Assembly: GCA_964557285.1 (NCBI GenBank) | Contig: CAZKZS010000143.1 | Coordinates: 1-11,642, forward strand | Reading direction: 5' to 3' | DNA: 11,642 nt | DNA from: SB15 sp964557285 | Lineage (GTDB): Bacteria; Chloroflexota; Anaerolineae; Aggregatilineales; J027 | Shown: positions 1 to 6,358 of the stretch, one piece after another | How the letters are laid out: each line of letters begins with the position of its first letter | Numbering within the stretch: the first letter of the stretch is position 1 | The notes under the pieces: model-generated | Told to the model about the DNA's origin: nothing | The model's input: only the letters and a program-made list of their open reading frames with translations | The model's database searches: none | Translations under genes and position numbers: made by a program

Positions 1-434
1 GACTCCCAGGCGCGTATGTAGTATTCCATGGCTTCGCTGGTGTCGCTGCTCATCAGGACTTCGCCCTGCAAAAAGTCAGCATTTCCACGAATCACGTAAT
101 CAGTCGTCATACTGCGACTGGTGTTCAGCAGTTCGATCGCGTTACTGAGATGAGATTCAAAACGAGCAATCCGGGCGCGGGAGATAAACACGTTTGCTAG
201 CCCATTGTTATCCAACATCTGTTCATAGACCTGTTGGACAACATCCAGGGCTTCACGCGCCCGCGTAAAATCTCCCCGAAAAATATAAATTTCTGCAACG
301 TAAAGAACAGTTTCCGGTTGGGCTTCTTTTTCTGCCAGCGAACTGTTCTGGTAAATATCAATCAGAATCTGATGCTGCTGGCGGTCGAGAAAAAGGTCGC
401 GTGCGTCGGAGTCAATTTCCCTAAGAGTTGTCAT
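1..434 (-). CDS. TPR-repeat protein, N-terminal part (runs off the left edge)
   Basis: The minus-strand frame is open from ATG at 434 to the window edge and gives 144 residues beginning MTTLREIDSDARDLFLD. A Shine-Dalgarno GAGG (442-445 on the plus strand) lies 7 nt before the ATG. After a helical N-terminal stretch (residues 5-30), three TPR-like helix pairs are visible at about 41-73, 78-108 and 115-144, with the usual small/aromatic spacing (for example YVAEIYIFRGDFTRAREAL). TPR arrays are protein-binding scaffolds, and nothing in the visible part identifies a partner or an enzyme domain. There is no signal peptide or membrane segment, so it is probably cytoplasmic. It has its own likely promoter 55-60 bp upstream, so it need not depend on the molybdo-enzyme gene behind it. 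The C-terminal part and full length are unknown. It could be a stand-alone TPR protein or the start of a larger regulator. Confidence 0.8.
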   Translation of the reverse strand, partial: MTTLREIDSDARDLFLDRQQHQILIDIYQNSSLAEKEAQPETVLYVAEIYIFRGDFTRAREALDVVQQVYEQMLDNNGLANVFISRARIARFESHLSNAIELLNTSRSMTTDYVIRGNADFLQGEVLMSSDTSEAMEYYIRAWE

Positions 435-436
435 GA

Positions 437-486
437 AACTACCTCATCTTATCTTGCTAAGCACCTGATTAATAGGAGAGGTAGTT
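437..486 (-). promoter_or_regulatory. Inverted repeat in the leader of the TPR gene, one arm covering its Shine-Dalgarno
   Basis: Nine-base arms at 437-445 (aactacctc) and 478-486 (gaggtagtt) are perfect reverse complements separated by 32 bases. In minus-strand RNA the start-proximal arm includes the GAGG Shine-Dalgarno, so pairing would hide the ribosome site. The predicted transcription start is near 482, which would leave only about five bases of the distal arm in the RNA. A DNA operator is therefore the alternative reading. Confidence 0.4.
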
Positions 487-488
487 CC

Positions 489-497
489 AGTATAACA
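489..497 (-). promoter_or_regulatory. Extended -10 promoter for the TPR gene
   Basis: Read on the minus strand, 497 to 489 is TGTTATACT: a TGn extension followed by TATACT, one mismatch from TATAAT. No good -35 lies 16-18 bases upstream, which is common for extended -10 promoters. The predicted start of RNA is around 482, giving a leader of about 48 nt. Confidence 0.5.
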
Positions 498-505
498 TTT
501 TTTAA

Positions 506-531
506 GTGAGGAAAAGATGAAGATTCCTCAC
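506..531. repeat. Inverted repeat between the molybdo-enzyme and the TPR gene
   Basis: Perfect 8-base arms gtgaggaa (506-513) and ttcctcac (524-531) flank a 10-base centre. It lies 40-65 bases past the stop of the molybdo-enzyme gene and overlaps the -35 zone of the TPR gene promoter. No T-tract follows it on the minus strand (the next bases are TTAAAAAATG), so it is not a canonical intrinsic terminator. It could be a weak terminator or an operator. Confidence 0.4.
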
Positions 532-570
532 GAAAAACGGAAAAACACCTTAGTAAACCTTAAAAAATAC

Positions 571-2151
571 CTAGAGAGAGGCGGTGCGGGAATGAAGTCC
601 GGTTGCACCATCAGGACGAACTCCGGCCTTTGCTTCAATTTGTGGCTCGTTTTCTCCATCCACACAGCGCACCTCAAACGTATGTTCACCTGCTTCAAAC
701 GGCCAGTCATAGCGCCAGAGTACCCAGGTGGTTTGTGAAAGCGGCTGAAGCCGGCTGGCTTCTTGCCATTCACCCCTGTCCACACGGACTTCCACTTTAG
801 AAATGCTGCGAGCGCCCGCATACGCAATCCCGCCCACTGGAACAAACGTCATCCCGTTTTGCTCGTAGGTGGAGTTGGTGGCTACGGTATCCACGACAGA
901 CGTTGCCCGCACAATCGCTTCCCGACTCCAGCCGCGCCGCACCCAGTAGCCCTCATCCCATTTTTCGACTGCCTCAATCTCAGTAATCCATTTGGGCTGT
1001 TTCATACCGTAGCGGTCAGGAATATAGATTCGCAAAGGAAACCCATGACGTTCTGGCAAAGGCACGCCGTCCCATTCATAGGTCAGCATCACACGCGGGT
1101 CGGATTTGACCAAATCAATAGCCACATATTCAAAAAAATTATCGGCTGACTTGACCAGCAGGTGAGTTGCCTTTTCGTTTAACCCAACTTCCTCAAAGAG
1201 AAGGTGCAGGGGAACACCTGTCCAGCGCGTGGTACTGATTAAATCGCCGCCCACGCGGTTAGAAATGCAGGAAAGGGTGACAAACCGGTGAACAGGGGCA
1301 TAACGGGTACGAAGGTCATCCAGGGTAAGTTCCATCGTGTTATCGACCAGCCCGCCAATTTTTAGCCGCCACTCCGCCGCATTAAGCGCTGGAGGCCGTC
1401 CGGAATTAATATCAATCACATAATGATCTTTCAGAGGCGTATACTCAGGTCGGGTCCCGGGAGCAGGCTCAAAATCCAGCGAATCGGCGCTGCGTGTTTG
1501 AATATCCCCCCCTTCAATCAGGACTTCATCTTTGAGCAGTTCCGCTAACCCTGCCCCGATGAGCGTAATCACGGCGGTTGCCCCGCCTACCTGTACCAGA
1601 AACTGCCGTCGGCTTGGGCCTTCCCCTGCGGCGGCTGGTTCTTGCGTCAGGCGGTTATAAACCCATCCCAGGGCTGTTCCCCATAGGGCAAACAGGGCGA
1701 CTATCCAGATAAAACTGATAAATGGATTAGCCGTGGACGAAACATTAATCCAGTTGCTTAATCCGGCCAGCACCAGCCCGACCAGTGTTCCCATGCCCAA
1801 ACCATGCACAGGAAATTCGGCTTTTAACCAGTGGGCGGCGGCAAAAAACAGCGCCCCAAGCACCGCACCGCCGCCCAAAATAGTCAGTACGGCCAGCCAG
1901 CGCTCCGCCAGTTTCGTTGTGTCGTCGGTGTCGCCTACATTCAGCATGATAACCACATCAATCATCGTATCAAGGCCAAAAGTTAAAACATCCCCCCGCA
2001 TGTTACGAGACAGCCAATCAAACACATCGTAGGCGATGAACGGAAAACCAAACGTTTTTTCCATAGAAGCCGCATAAGAAACCGCCAGCAGAGAAGCTGT
2101 TAGCAGCGCTCCGGTCAGCGCACCCCATAAAATTTTTAACCTTGTTGTCAT
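571..2151 (-). CDS. Membrane-anchored sulfite-oxidase-family molybdopterin oxidoreductase with internal Tat signal
   Basis: The product is 526 residues. Four hydrophobic segments (about 4-28, 83-107, 115-135 and 142-165) are followed by a twin-arginine motif, SRRQFL (180-185), and a fifth hydrophobic segment (186-205). Residues 225-415 form the sulfite-oxidase-type Moco domain. C295, in LSCISNRVGGD, sits where the family's molybdenum-ligating Cys lies, and the W-x-GVPL segment (310-315) and RIYIPDRYGMKQPKW (374-388) are typical. Residues 418-505 resemble the Mo-co dimerisation (Ig-like) domain. This family carries out two-electron oxidation or reduction at a Mo-pterin centre, and the substrate cannot be told here. 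The topology suggests Sec inserts the first four helices and Tat exports the folded catalytic domain, leaving it outside the membrane. No haem domain is visible in this protein, and there is no MsrQ-like partner nearby. The start at 2151 is chosen because GAGG lies 6 nt before it. An in-frame ATG at 2163 is possible, and the frame extends further upstream to 2412 only by running into purA. It diverges from purA. Confidence 0.88.
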   Translation of the reverse strand: MTTRLKILWGALTGALLTASLLAVSYAASMEKTFGFPFIAYDVFDWLSRNMRGDVLTFGLDTMIDVVIMLNVGDTDDTTKLAERWLAVLTILGGGAVLGALFFAAAHWLKAEFPVHGLGMGTLVGLVLAGLSNWINVSSTANPFISFIWIVALFALWGTALGWVYNRLTQEPAAAGEGPSRRQFLVQVGGATAVITLIGAGLAELLKDEVLIEGGDIQTRSADSLDFEPAPGTRPEYTPLKDHYVIDINSGRPPALNAAEWRLKIGGLVDNTMELTLDDLRTRYAPVHRFVTLSCISNRVGGDLISTTRWTGVPLHLLFEEVGLNEKATHLLVKSADNFFEYVAIDLVKSDPRVMLTYEWDGVPLPERHGFPLRIYIPDRYGMKQPKWITEIEAVEKWDEGYWVRRGWSREAIVRATSVVDTVATNSTYEQNGMTFVPVGGIAYAGARSISKVEVRVDRGEWQEASRLQPLSQTTWVLWRYDWPFEAGEHTFEVRCVDGENEPQIEAKAGVRPDGATGLHSRTASL

Positions 2152-2221
2152 TACCAGCCTCATTTTTATTCCAGTATCCTCATGAAATATAACGAAAATA
2201 TTACGATGCCTGGATGTTGTC

Positions 2222-2230
2222 TGATATGAT
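2222..2230 (+). promoter_or_regulatory. Extended -10 promoter for purA
   Basis: TGATATGAT combines a TGn extension with TATGAT, one mismatch from TATAAT. The -35 region (TTACGA, 2201-2206, 18-base spacer) is weak. RNA would start near 2237, leaving a leader of about 17 nt that contains the AAGGAG ribosome site (2240-2245), 8 nt before the ATG. No convincing promoter was found for the divergent molybdo-enzyme gene in the same 102-bp gap. Confidence 0.5.
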
Positions 2231-2253
2231 GAAATCAACAAGGAGAAAACACG

Positions 2254-3543
2254 ATGCCAGTCACGATTCTGGTTGGGGCGCAGTGGGGAGATGAGGGTAA
2301 AGGCAAAGTCACGGATTGGCTTGCCGAACAGGTGCAGATTATTGCCCGCTATAATGGTGGCGATAATGCAGGCCATACCCTGAATATCGAAGGCAAAACG
2401 TATAAATTGCATTTTATTCCTTCCGGCATTTTACGTGAAGGTGTGGTGAGTCTGATGGGCGGCGGCATGGTCATTCAACCGGAACGGCTGCTCAAAGAAA
2501 TGCAGGAACTGGCGGCTCAAGGGGTGGATGTCTCGCCGCAAAGACTCAAAATTTCGACCAATGCCCATGTCATTACCCCTGCCCATCAAGCGCTGGAACA
2601 GGCCGATGAAGACTCACGCGGCAGCAGCAAAATCGGCACGACTTTACGTGGTATCGGACCGGCTTACACCAGTAAATTTGCCCGAAATGGGATTCGGGCG
2701 TCCGCTATGCGTAAGCCGGACTTTTTTGGCGAACAGGTTTATAAAGCTATCGAAAGTGCCAATAAAATTTTGCACAATATTTATCATGCGCCTACCCTCA
2801 ATGCCAGTGAATGTGCTGCAAAATATGTGCGCGAAGCCCAACGGCTTGCCCCGTATCTGGTCGATGGGTGGGCATACTTATATCATGCGCTGCGGGAAGG
2901 CAAAAAAGCGCGAGCCGAAGGCAGTCAGGCGACCCTGCTGGATGTTGATCATGGGAATTACCCGTATGTCACCAGTTCCAATCCGACTGCAGGGGGAGCG
3001 CTGGTCGGGCTTGGGTTTGGTCCCAAACAGGTAGACCGCGTGATTGGGGTTGCTAAAGCCTTTTGTACACGGGTGGGGGCGGGGCCTTTCCCCACCGAAC
3101 AGGATAACGAAATTGGGTCGGTCATGCGCGGGGACGGCAGCAATCCCTGGGATGACTTTGGCACGACGACAGGCCGCCCGCGTCGTTGTGGCTGGCTGGA
3201 TATGGTCGCGCTGAAATATGCGGTTGCAGTGAACGGTATCACGGAACTGGCGCTCATGAAACTGGATGTGCTGGGTCGTTTTAAGGAAATTCAGGTGGCG
3301 GTTGCCTACGATATTGAGGGGCAGCGTGTAGAAGATTTTCCGATTGACCAGGATGACTTTAGTAGGGCCGTTCCGGTGTATCAAACTTTTGCGGGCTGGC
3401 AGTCGGACATCATGGAAGTCACACGCTGGCAGGATTTACCTGTCGAAGCCCAACGTTATATTGAATGGATCGAGCAGCAGCTTGAAATTCCAATTTCCCT
3501 GGTGAGTGTGGGGCCGGGGCGAGAACAAACCCTGCTGCGATAG
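2254..3543 (+). CDS. purA: Adenylosuccinate synthase
   Basis: PurA couples GTP hydrolysis to the joining of IMP and aspartate, forming adenylosuccinate, the first committed step from IMP to AMP; it acts in the cytosol. At 429 residues it is the normal family length. Diagnostic motifs are all present: the phosphate-binding loop GAQWGDEGKGK (8-18) with catalytic D13, NGGDNAGHT (34-42) with catalytic H41, GTTLRGIGPAY (128-138), TLLDVDHGNYPYVTSSN (226-242), TRVGAGPFPTE (272-282) and GTTTGRPRRCGW (303-314). The ATG start is fixed by an AAGGAG ribosome site and by the conserved N-terminus. prmA follows after 35 bp on the same strand, so the two are probably co-transcribed; I see no functional reason beyond both being housekeeping genes. 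No key residue appears altered. Confidence 0.98.
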   Translation: MPVTILVGAQWGDEGKGKVTDWLAEQVQIIARYNGGDNAGHTLNIEGKTYKLHFIPSGILREGVVSLMGGGMVIQPERLLKEMQELAAQGVDVSPQRLKISTNAHVITPAHQALEQADEDSRGSSKIGTTLRGIGPAYTSKFARNGIRASAMRKPDFFGEQVYKAIESANKILHNIYHAPTLNASECAAKYVREAQRLAPYLVDGWAYLYHALREGKKARAEGSQATLLDVDHGNYPYVTSSNPTAGGALVGLGFGPKQVDRVIGVAKAFCTRVGAGPFPTEQDNEIGSVMRGDGSNPWDDFGTTTGRPRRCGWLDMVALKYAVAVNGITELALMKLDVLGRFKEIQVAVAYDIEGQRVEDFPIDQDDFSRAVPVYQTFAGWQSDIMEVTRWQDLPVEAQRYIEWIEQQLEIPISLVSVGPGREQTLLR

Positions 3544-3578
3544 CGCTGCTGTATGATAAGATGCAAGGGGAGGCAGCC

Positions 3579-4496
3579 ATGAGTTGGATAGAAATTGCGG
3601 TTGAAGTGGACGGTGAATCGGCGGAAGCTGTGGCCGAAGTGCTGGCCGAATATGGGCATCAGGGCGTTGCGATTGAGCGTATTGGCCCGCCGATGGATGC
3701 CTGGGAAGACAACATTCCTCCGGCGGAAAAATTTGTCATTAAAGCCTATATGCCTGCCGATGCACAGGCAGCAGATAAACAAAATTTCCTGCGGGATGCC
3801 CTGCGATACATGAACATGGCCTACCCGATTGCTGAACCGACCTTCCAGACGATTGAGGAAACCAACTGGGCGGAAGCGTGGAAAGTGCATTACAAGCCGA
3901 TTCGACTCGGCAGGCGGGTCTATATCCGTCCCAGTTGGGTTGAAGTGGATGATATTCAGGAAAATGATGTGGTGCTGGCGCTTGACCCCGGCATGGCTTT
4001 TGGCACAGGGACACACCCCAGCACGCAGCTCTGTTTGATTGCTGCCGAAGAAATTCTAGGAGAACGCCCCCATTTGGATGTGCTGGATTTGGGCTGCGGA
4101 TCGGGGATTTTGAGTATTGCCGCGATTCTGCTGGGGGCGAACAAGGCGCTGGCACTGGATATTGATGAACTTGCCATCAAAGTCACGCAGGAAAATGCCG
4201 AACGTAACGGCGTAGCGGGAAAAATTCATGCCCAGGTGGGCAGTTTGGAAACCGTGATTCATTCCGCCCGACGTTTTGATTTGGCGCTGGTGAATATTCT
4301 GGCAAAAATTATCATTCCCATGTGTGAACAGGGGTTAGGACAGGTCATTCGCCCCGGCGGAATCGGGGTGTTTGGTGGGTTAATTGATACCCAGGCCGAT
4401 GAAGTAGAGGCAGCCTTACGCCAGACCGGACTCGAACCGTATAAGCGGTATACCTCCGGTGATTGGGTGGTGATTGTGGCGCGGCGGCCTCATTAA
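3579..4496 (+). CDS. prmA: Ribosomal protein L11 methyltransferase
   Basis: PrmA is a SAM-dependent enzyme that trimethylates amino groups of ribosomal protein L11. The 305-residue product has the PrmA layout. An N-terminal L11-recognition domain begins MSWIEIAVEVDGESAEAV. The linker carries NWAEAWKVHYKP (97-108). The Rossmann methyltransferase domain has LDPGMAFGTGTHPST (135-149), the SAM loop DLGCGSGILSI (170-180), the acidic strand end ALDID (192-196) and the LVNILAKII segment (237-245). The start at 3579 is preferred over the in-frame ATG at 3561 because AAGGGGAGG (3565-3573) lies 5 nt before it and because PrmA proteins usually begin MSW. It is the second gene of the purA operon. Its TAA stop ends at 4496, directly against the stop of the opposing kinase gene, which leaves no room for a terminator between them. 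Confidence 0.97.
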   Translation: MSWIEIAVEVDGESAEAVAEVLAEYGHQGVAIERIGPPMDAWEDNIPPAEKFVIKAYMPADAQAADKQNFLRDALRYMNMAYPIAEPTFQTIEETNWAEAWKVHYKPIRLGRRVYIRPSWVEVDDIQENDVVLALDPGMAFGTGTHPSTQLCLIAAEEILGERPHLDVLDLGCGSGILSIAAILLGANKALALDIDELAIKVTQENAERNGVAGKIHAQVGSLETVIHSARRFDLALVNILAKIIIPMCEQGLGQVIRPGGIGVFGGLIDTQADEVEAALRQTGLEPYKRYTSGDWVVIVARRPH

Positions 4497-6248
4497 TCAC
4501 TGCATACAGCGATCCTCTGGTGGACGCTGGCGCAGAGTCACAATAAACCGCGTGCCAGATTCTACCCTGCTTTTTACGGTAATTGTGCCATCGTGAAGTT
4601 CAATCATGCCCTTTACGATGGCTAATCCCAATCCCATGCCGCCGTAACGCCGGGTGAGCGCTCCTTCAAGCTGGTAAAAGGGTTCAAAAATTTTCTCATA
4701 TTCGCTTTCAGGAATCCCGATACCATCATCCTCAAAGGTGATGACCGCCCCGCCTTCCGGTAGGCCGACTGCCGTAATGGTGAGATGCCCACCGTCTTTA
4801 TTAAATTTAAAAGCGTTATCTACTAAATTAGTAAAAGCCAGCACCAGCCGCACTTCATCGGCAATCAGCTCAATCGGGTCGCTCTTCAGGCTAACATTCA
4901 TCTCACGCGAACTTTTATAAGCGTTGCGGGCGGCTTCAATCGCATCTTCCAGCAGTTTATCAACCCGCACGGGCTGGCAATTTAATATAATGGGCTGGCT
5001 CTTGCCCTGAAGTTCATGCAGGTTGATGAGCGCATCCACCATGCCAGACAGAAAGTGTGCCTGTTTTTCGATGGCTTCTAGCTGCGATTTCCGCGAAGGA
5101 TCGGGTTCATCATCGGCCAGTAAACTCGCGTACCCCAGCATAATCGCAATTGGGGTACGTAATTCGTGGCTGGTAATCGCCACAAATTCACTTTTACGGC
5201 GGTCTAAATCCTGCAATTCGCTGTAAGCACGGTCAAGGGAAGTGAACAGTTGTGCGCTGCGAAGGGCTAAACCCGCCGCACCAGCCAGCGAAAACAGGGT
5301 CTGGGCATCCTGTGGCGTATAAAAATCATCGCGGCTGATTCGCAGCACCAGCAAAAATCCTGTTAAGTTTCCCCGTGCAATCAGTGGCGAAGCAATTGCG
5401 GAGGTCGGAAACAGATTCAGGCGAAATGCCTGCTGTAAAACTTCCAAATCCGTCGGGTCATCAAATAACAGGGGCTGGTCGCCATTTTTTAACAGGGCAA
5501 CGGGACTCTGTTCATCCAGCGTATATTCATGGGTTATTTCAGGTGTTGGAATCCCTACCCCGACTGTGTAAAGGTGTTCAAAGCAGTTGATCTCTTCCTG
5601 GTAGGTATAAATGGCAACTGCCTGCGCCCGCATTAAATCGGCGGTTTTATGTGCCAGCGCCCGTCCTGTGTCATGTAAATCCAGACTCTGCCCCAACGCC
5701 GTCGTGACTTTATTAATTGCATCCAGATGGGCGTGCTGCATATCGGCGGTTTCTTGCATCGTTTCCGCGTGTTGTGCAGTTTTCACAATCATGCGGGTGA
5801 GCCAGGCATTGTAATCGCGTAAAAAGATGGCTTCTTCCTGGGGCAGCGGTTTTGCCAGGGGATTGGCCTGTACGGGGGCAAGCAAAATTACCCGGTCAAC
5901 CTCCCCTAAAAAAGCATCCCGTTCCAGCGGCTTACGGAGAAAACCCGCCGCGCCTGCCCGCTTCGCCAGGCTTTCATCCCCCGGTTCAGCGTCCGGCGGG
6001 CTGAGCAAAATGACAGGAATCCGGGCAAATTCAGGTGTTTGTTTTAACGAACGGCAAAAATGAAAACCATCCATGCCCGGCATAAGAATATTGGCGACCA
6101 CAGCATCCGGTAGCGGATTCTTTTGCAGGGTTGCCAGCGCTGTTTGCCCATCCCGCACAAAATCGGCGGTATACATGGCAAAATCCAGCATCAATTGAAG
6201 GGCCTGTGCCACACGAACATTATCTTCGATGATCAAAAGGTGGGTCAT
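4497..6248 (-). CDS. Hybrid sensor histidine kinase: receiver-GAF-HisKA-HATPase, with an Asn at the receiver phosphosite
   Basis: The product is 583 residues with no membrane segment, so it is a cytoplasmic kinase. Domains in order: receiver (1-122); helical linker, possibly coiled coil (135-180); GAF (about 180-335); HisKA with H-box SHELRTP (360-366, phosphoacceptor H361); and HATPase with N-box residues N474 and N478, G1 motif DDGIGIP (507-513) and G2 motif YGGMGLGLAI (535-544). The catalytic half looks complete. In the receiver the acidic pair (E8, D9), S83 and K106 are in place, but the usual phospho-Asp before xxMPGMDG is N53 (AAT, 6090-6092). It probably cannot be phosphorylated there and may act as a binding or regulatory domain. 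GGAG lies 6 nt before the ATG and a promoter-like site is just upstream. No partner response regulator with an output domain is nearby. The signal sensed by the GAF domain is unknown. Confidence 0.95.
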   Translation of the reverse strand: MTHLLIIEDNVRVAQALQLMLDFAMYTADFVRDGQTALATLQKNPLPDAVVANILMPGMDGFHFCRSLKQTPEFARIPVILLSPPDAEPGDESLAKRAGAAGFLRKPLERDAFLGEVDRVILLAPVQANPLAKPLPQEEAIFLRDYNAWLTRMIVKTAQHAETMQETADMQHAHLDAINKVTTALGQSLDLHDTGRALAHKTADLMRAQAVAIYTYQEEINCFEHLYTVGVGIPTPEITHEYTLDEQSPVALLKNGDQPLLFDDPTDLEVLQQAFRLNLFPTSAIASPLIARGNLTGFLLVLRISRDDFYTPQDAQTLFSLAGAAGLALRSAQLFTSLDRAYSELQDLDRRKSEFVAITSHELRTPIAIMLGYASLLADDEPDPSRKSQLEAIEKQAHFLSGMVDALINLHELQGKSQPIILNCQPVRVDKLLEDAIEAARNAYKSSREMNVSLKSDPIELIADEVRLVLAFTNLVDNAFKFNKDGGHLTITAVGLPEGGAVITFEDDGIGIPESEYEKIFEPFYQLEGALTRRYGGMGLGLAIVKGMIELHDGTITVKSRVESGTRFIVTLRQRPPEDRCMQ

Positions 6249-6269
6249 ATGCTACTCCGGCTGCACTCT

Positions 6270-6278
6270 ATAATAACA
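6270..6278 (-). promoter_or_regulatory. Extended -10 promoter for the histidine kinase gene
   Basis: On the minus strand 6278 to 6270 reads TGTTATTAT: a TGn extension plus TATTAT, one mismatch from consensus. No good -35 is present. The predicted RNA start is near 6263, leaving a leader of about 15 nt with the GGAG ribosome site (6255-6258). This would let the kinase be transcribed apart from the membrane-protein gene upstream. Confidence 0.45.
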
Positions 6279-6324
6279 CAGACCACAGCTAGACTCGCTA
6301 AGAGATAAGTGTTTTTCAGTTTGA

Positions 6325-6346
6325 GGGCAGGTGGCAGCACCTGCCC
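6325..6346 (-). terminator. GC-rich hairpin after the membrane-protein gene (possible terminator)
   Basis: Perfect 9-base arms gggcaggtg (6325-6333) and cacctgccc (6338-6346) enclose a 4-base loop. It begins 12 bases past the stop of the membrane-protein gene and lies before the likely kinase promoter. On the minus strand the bases after the stem are TCAAACTGAAAAAC, so the U-tract of a standard intrinsic terminator is missing. It may be a weak terminator or an RNA 3'-end stabiliser. Confidence 0.45.
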
Positions 6347-6358
6347 CGTCCTATGTGC

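Noticed and set aside
528..1149. Open frames at 528-845 (minus), 517-738, 603-800 and 763-1149 (plus)
   Set aside because: They lie mostly over the molybdo-enzyme coding sequence in other frames, have no family resemblance and mirror its codon pattern.
2152..2412. Upstream extension of the molybdo-enzyme frame to an ATG at 2412
   Set aside because: It would overlap the first 159 bases of purA on the opposite strand, lacks a ribosome site, and the added residues do not resemble a membrane or signal segment. GAGG before 2151 gives a better start.
3549..3560. TATGAT (3552-3557) between purA and prmA as a separate prmA promoter
   Set aside because: No suitable -35 or TGn extension lies at the right position, and the 35-bp gap fits co-transcription. 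It may be chance.
2528..4262. Open frames of 65-186 residues on both strands within purA and prmA, such as 2878-3384 and 3456-4016 (minus)
   Set aside because: They are shadows of two well-conserved genes, rich in His, Arg and Pro, and without recognisable domains.
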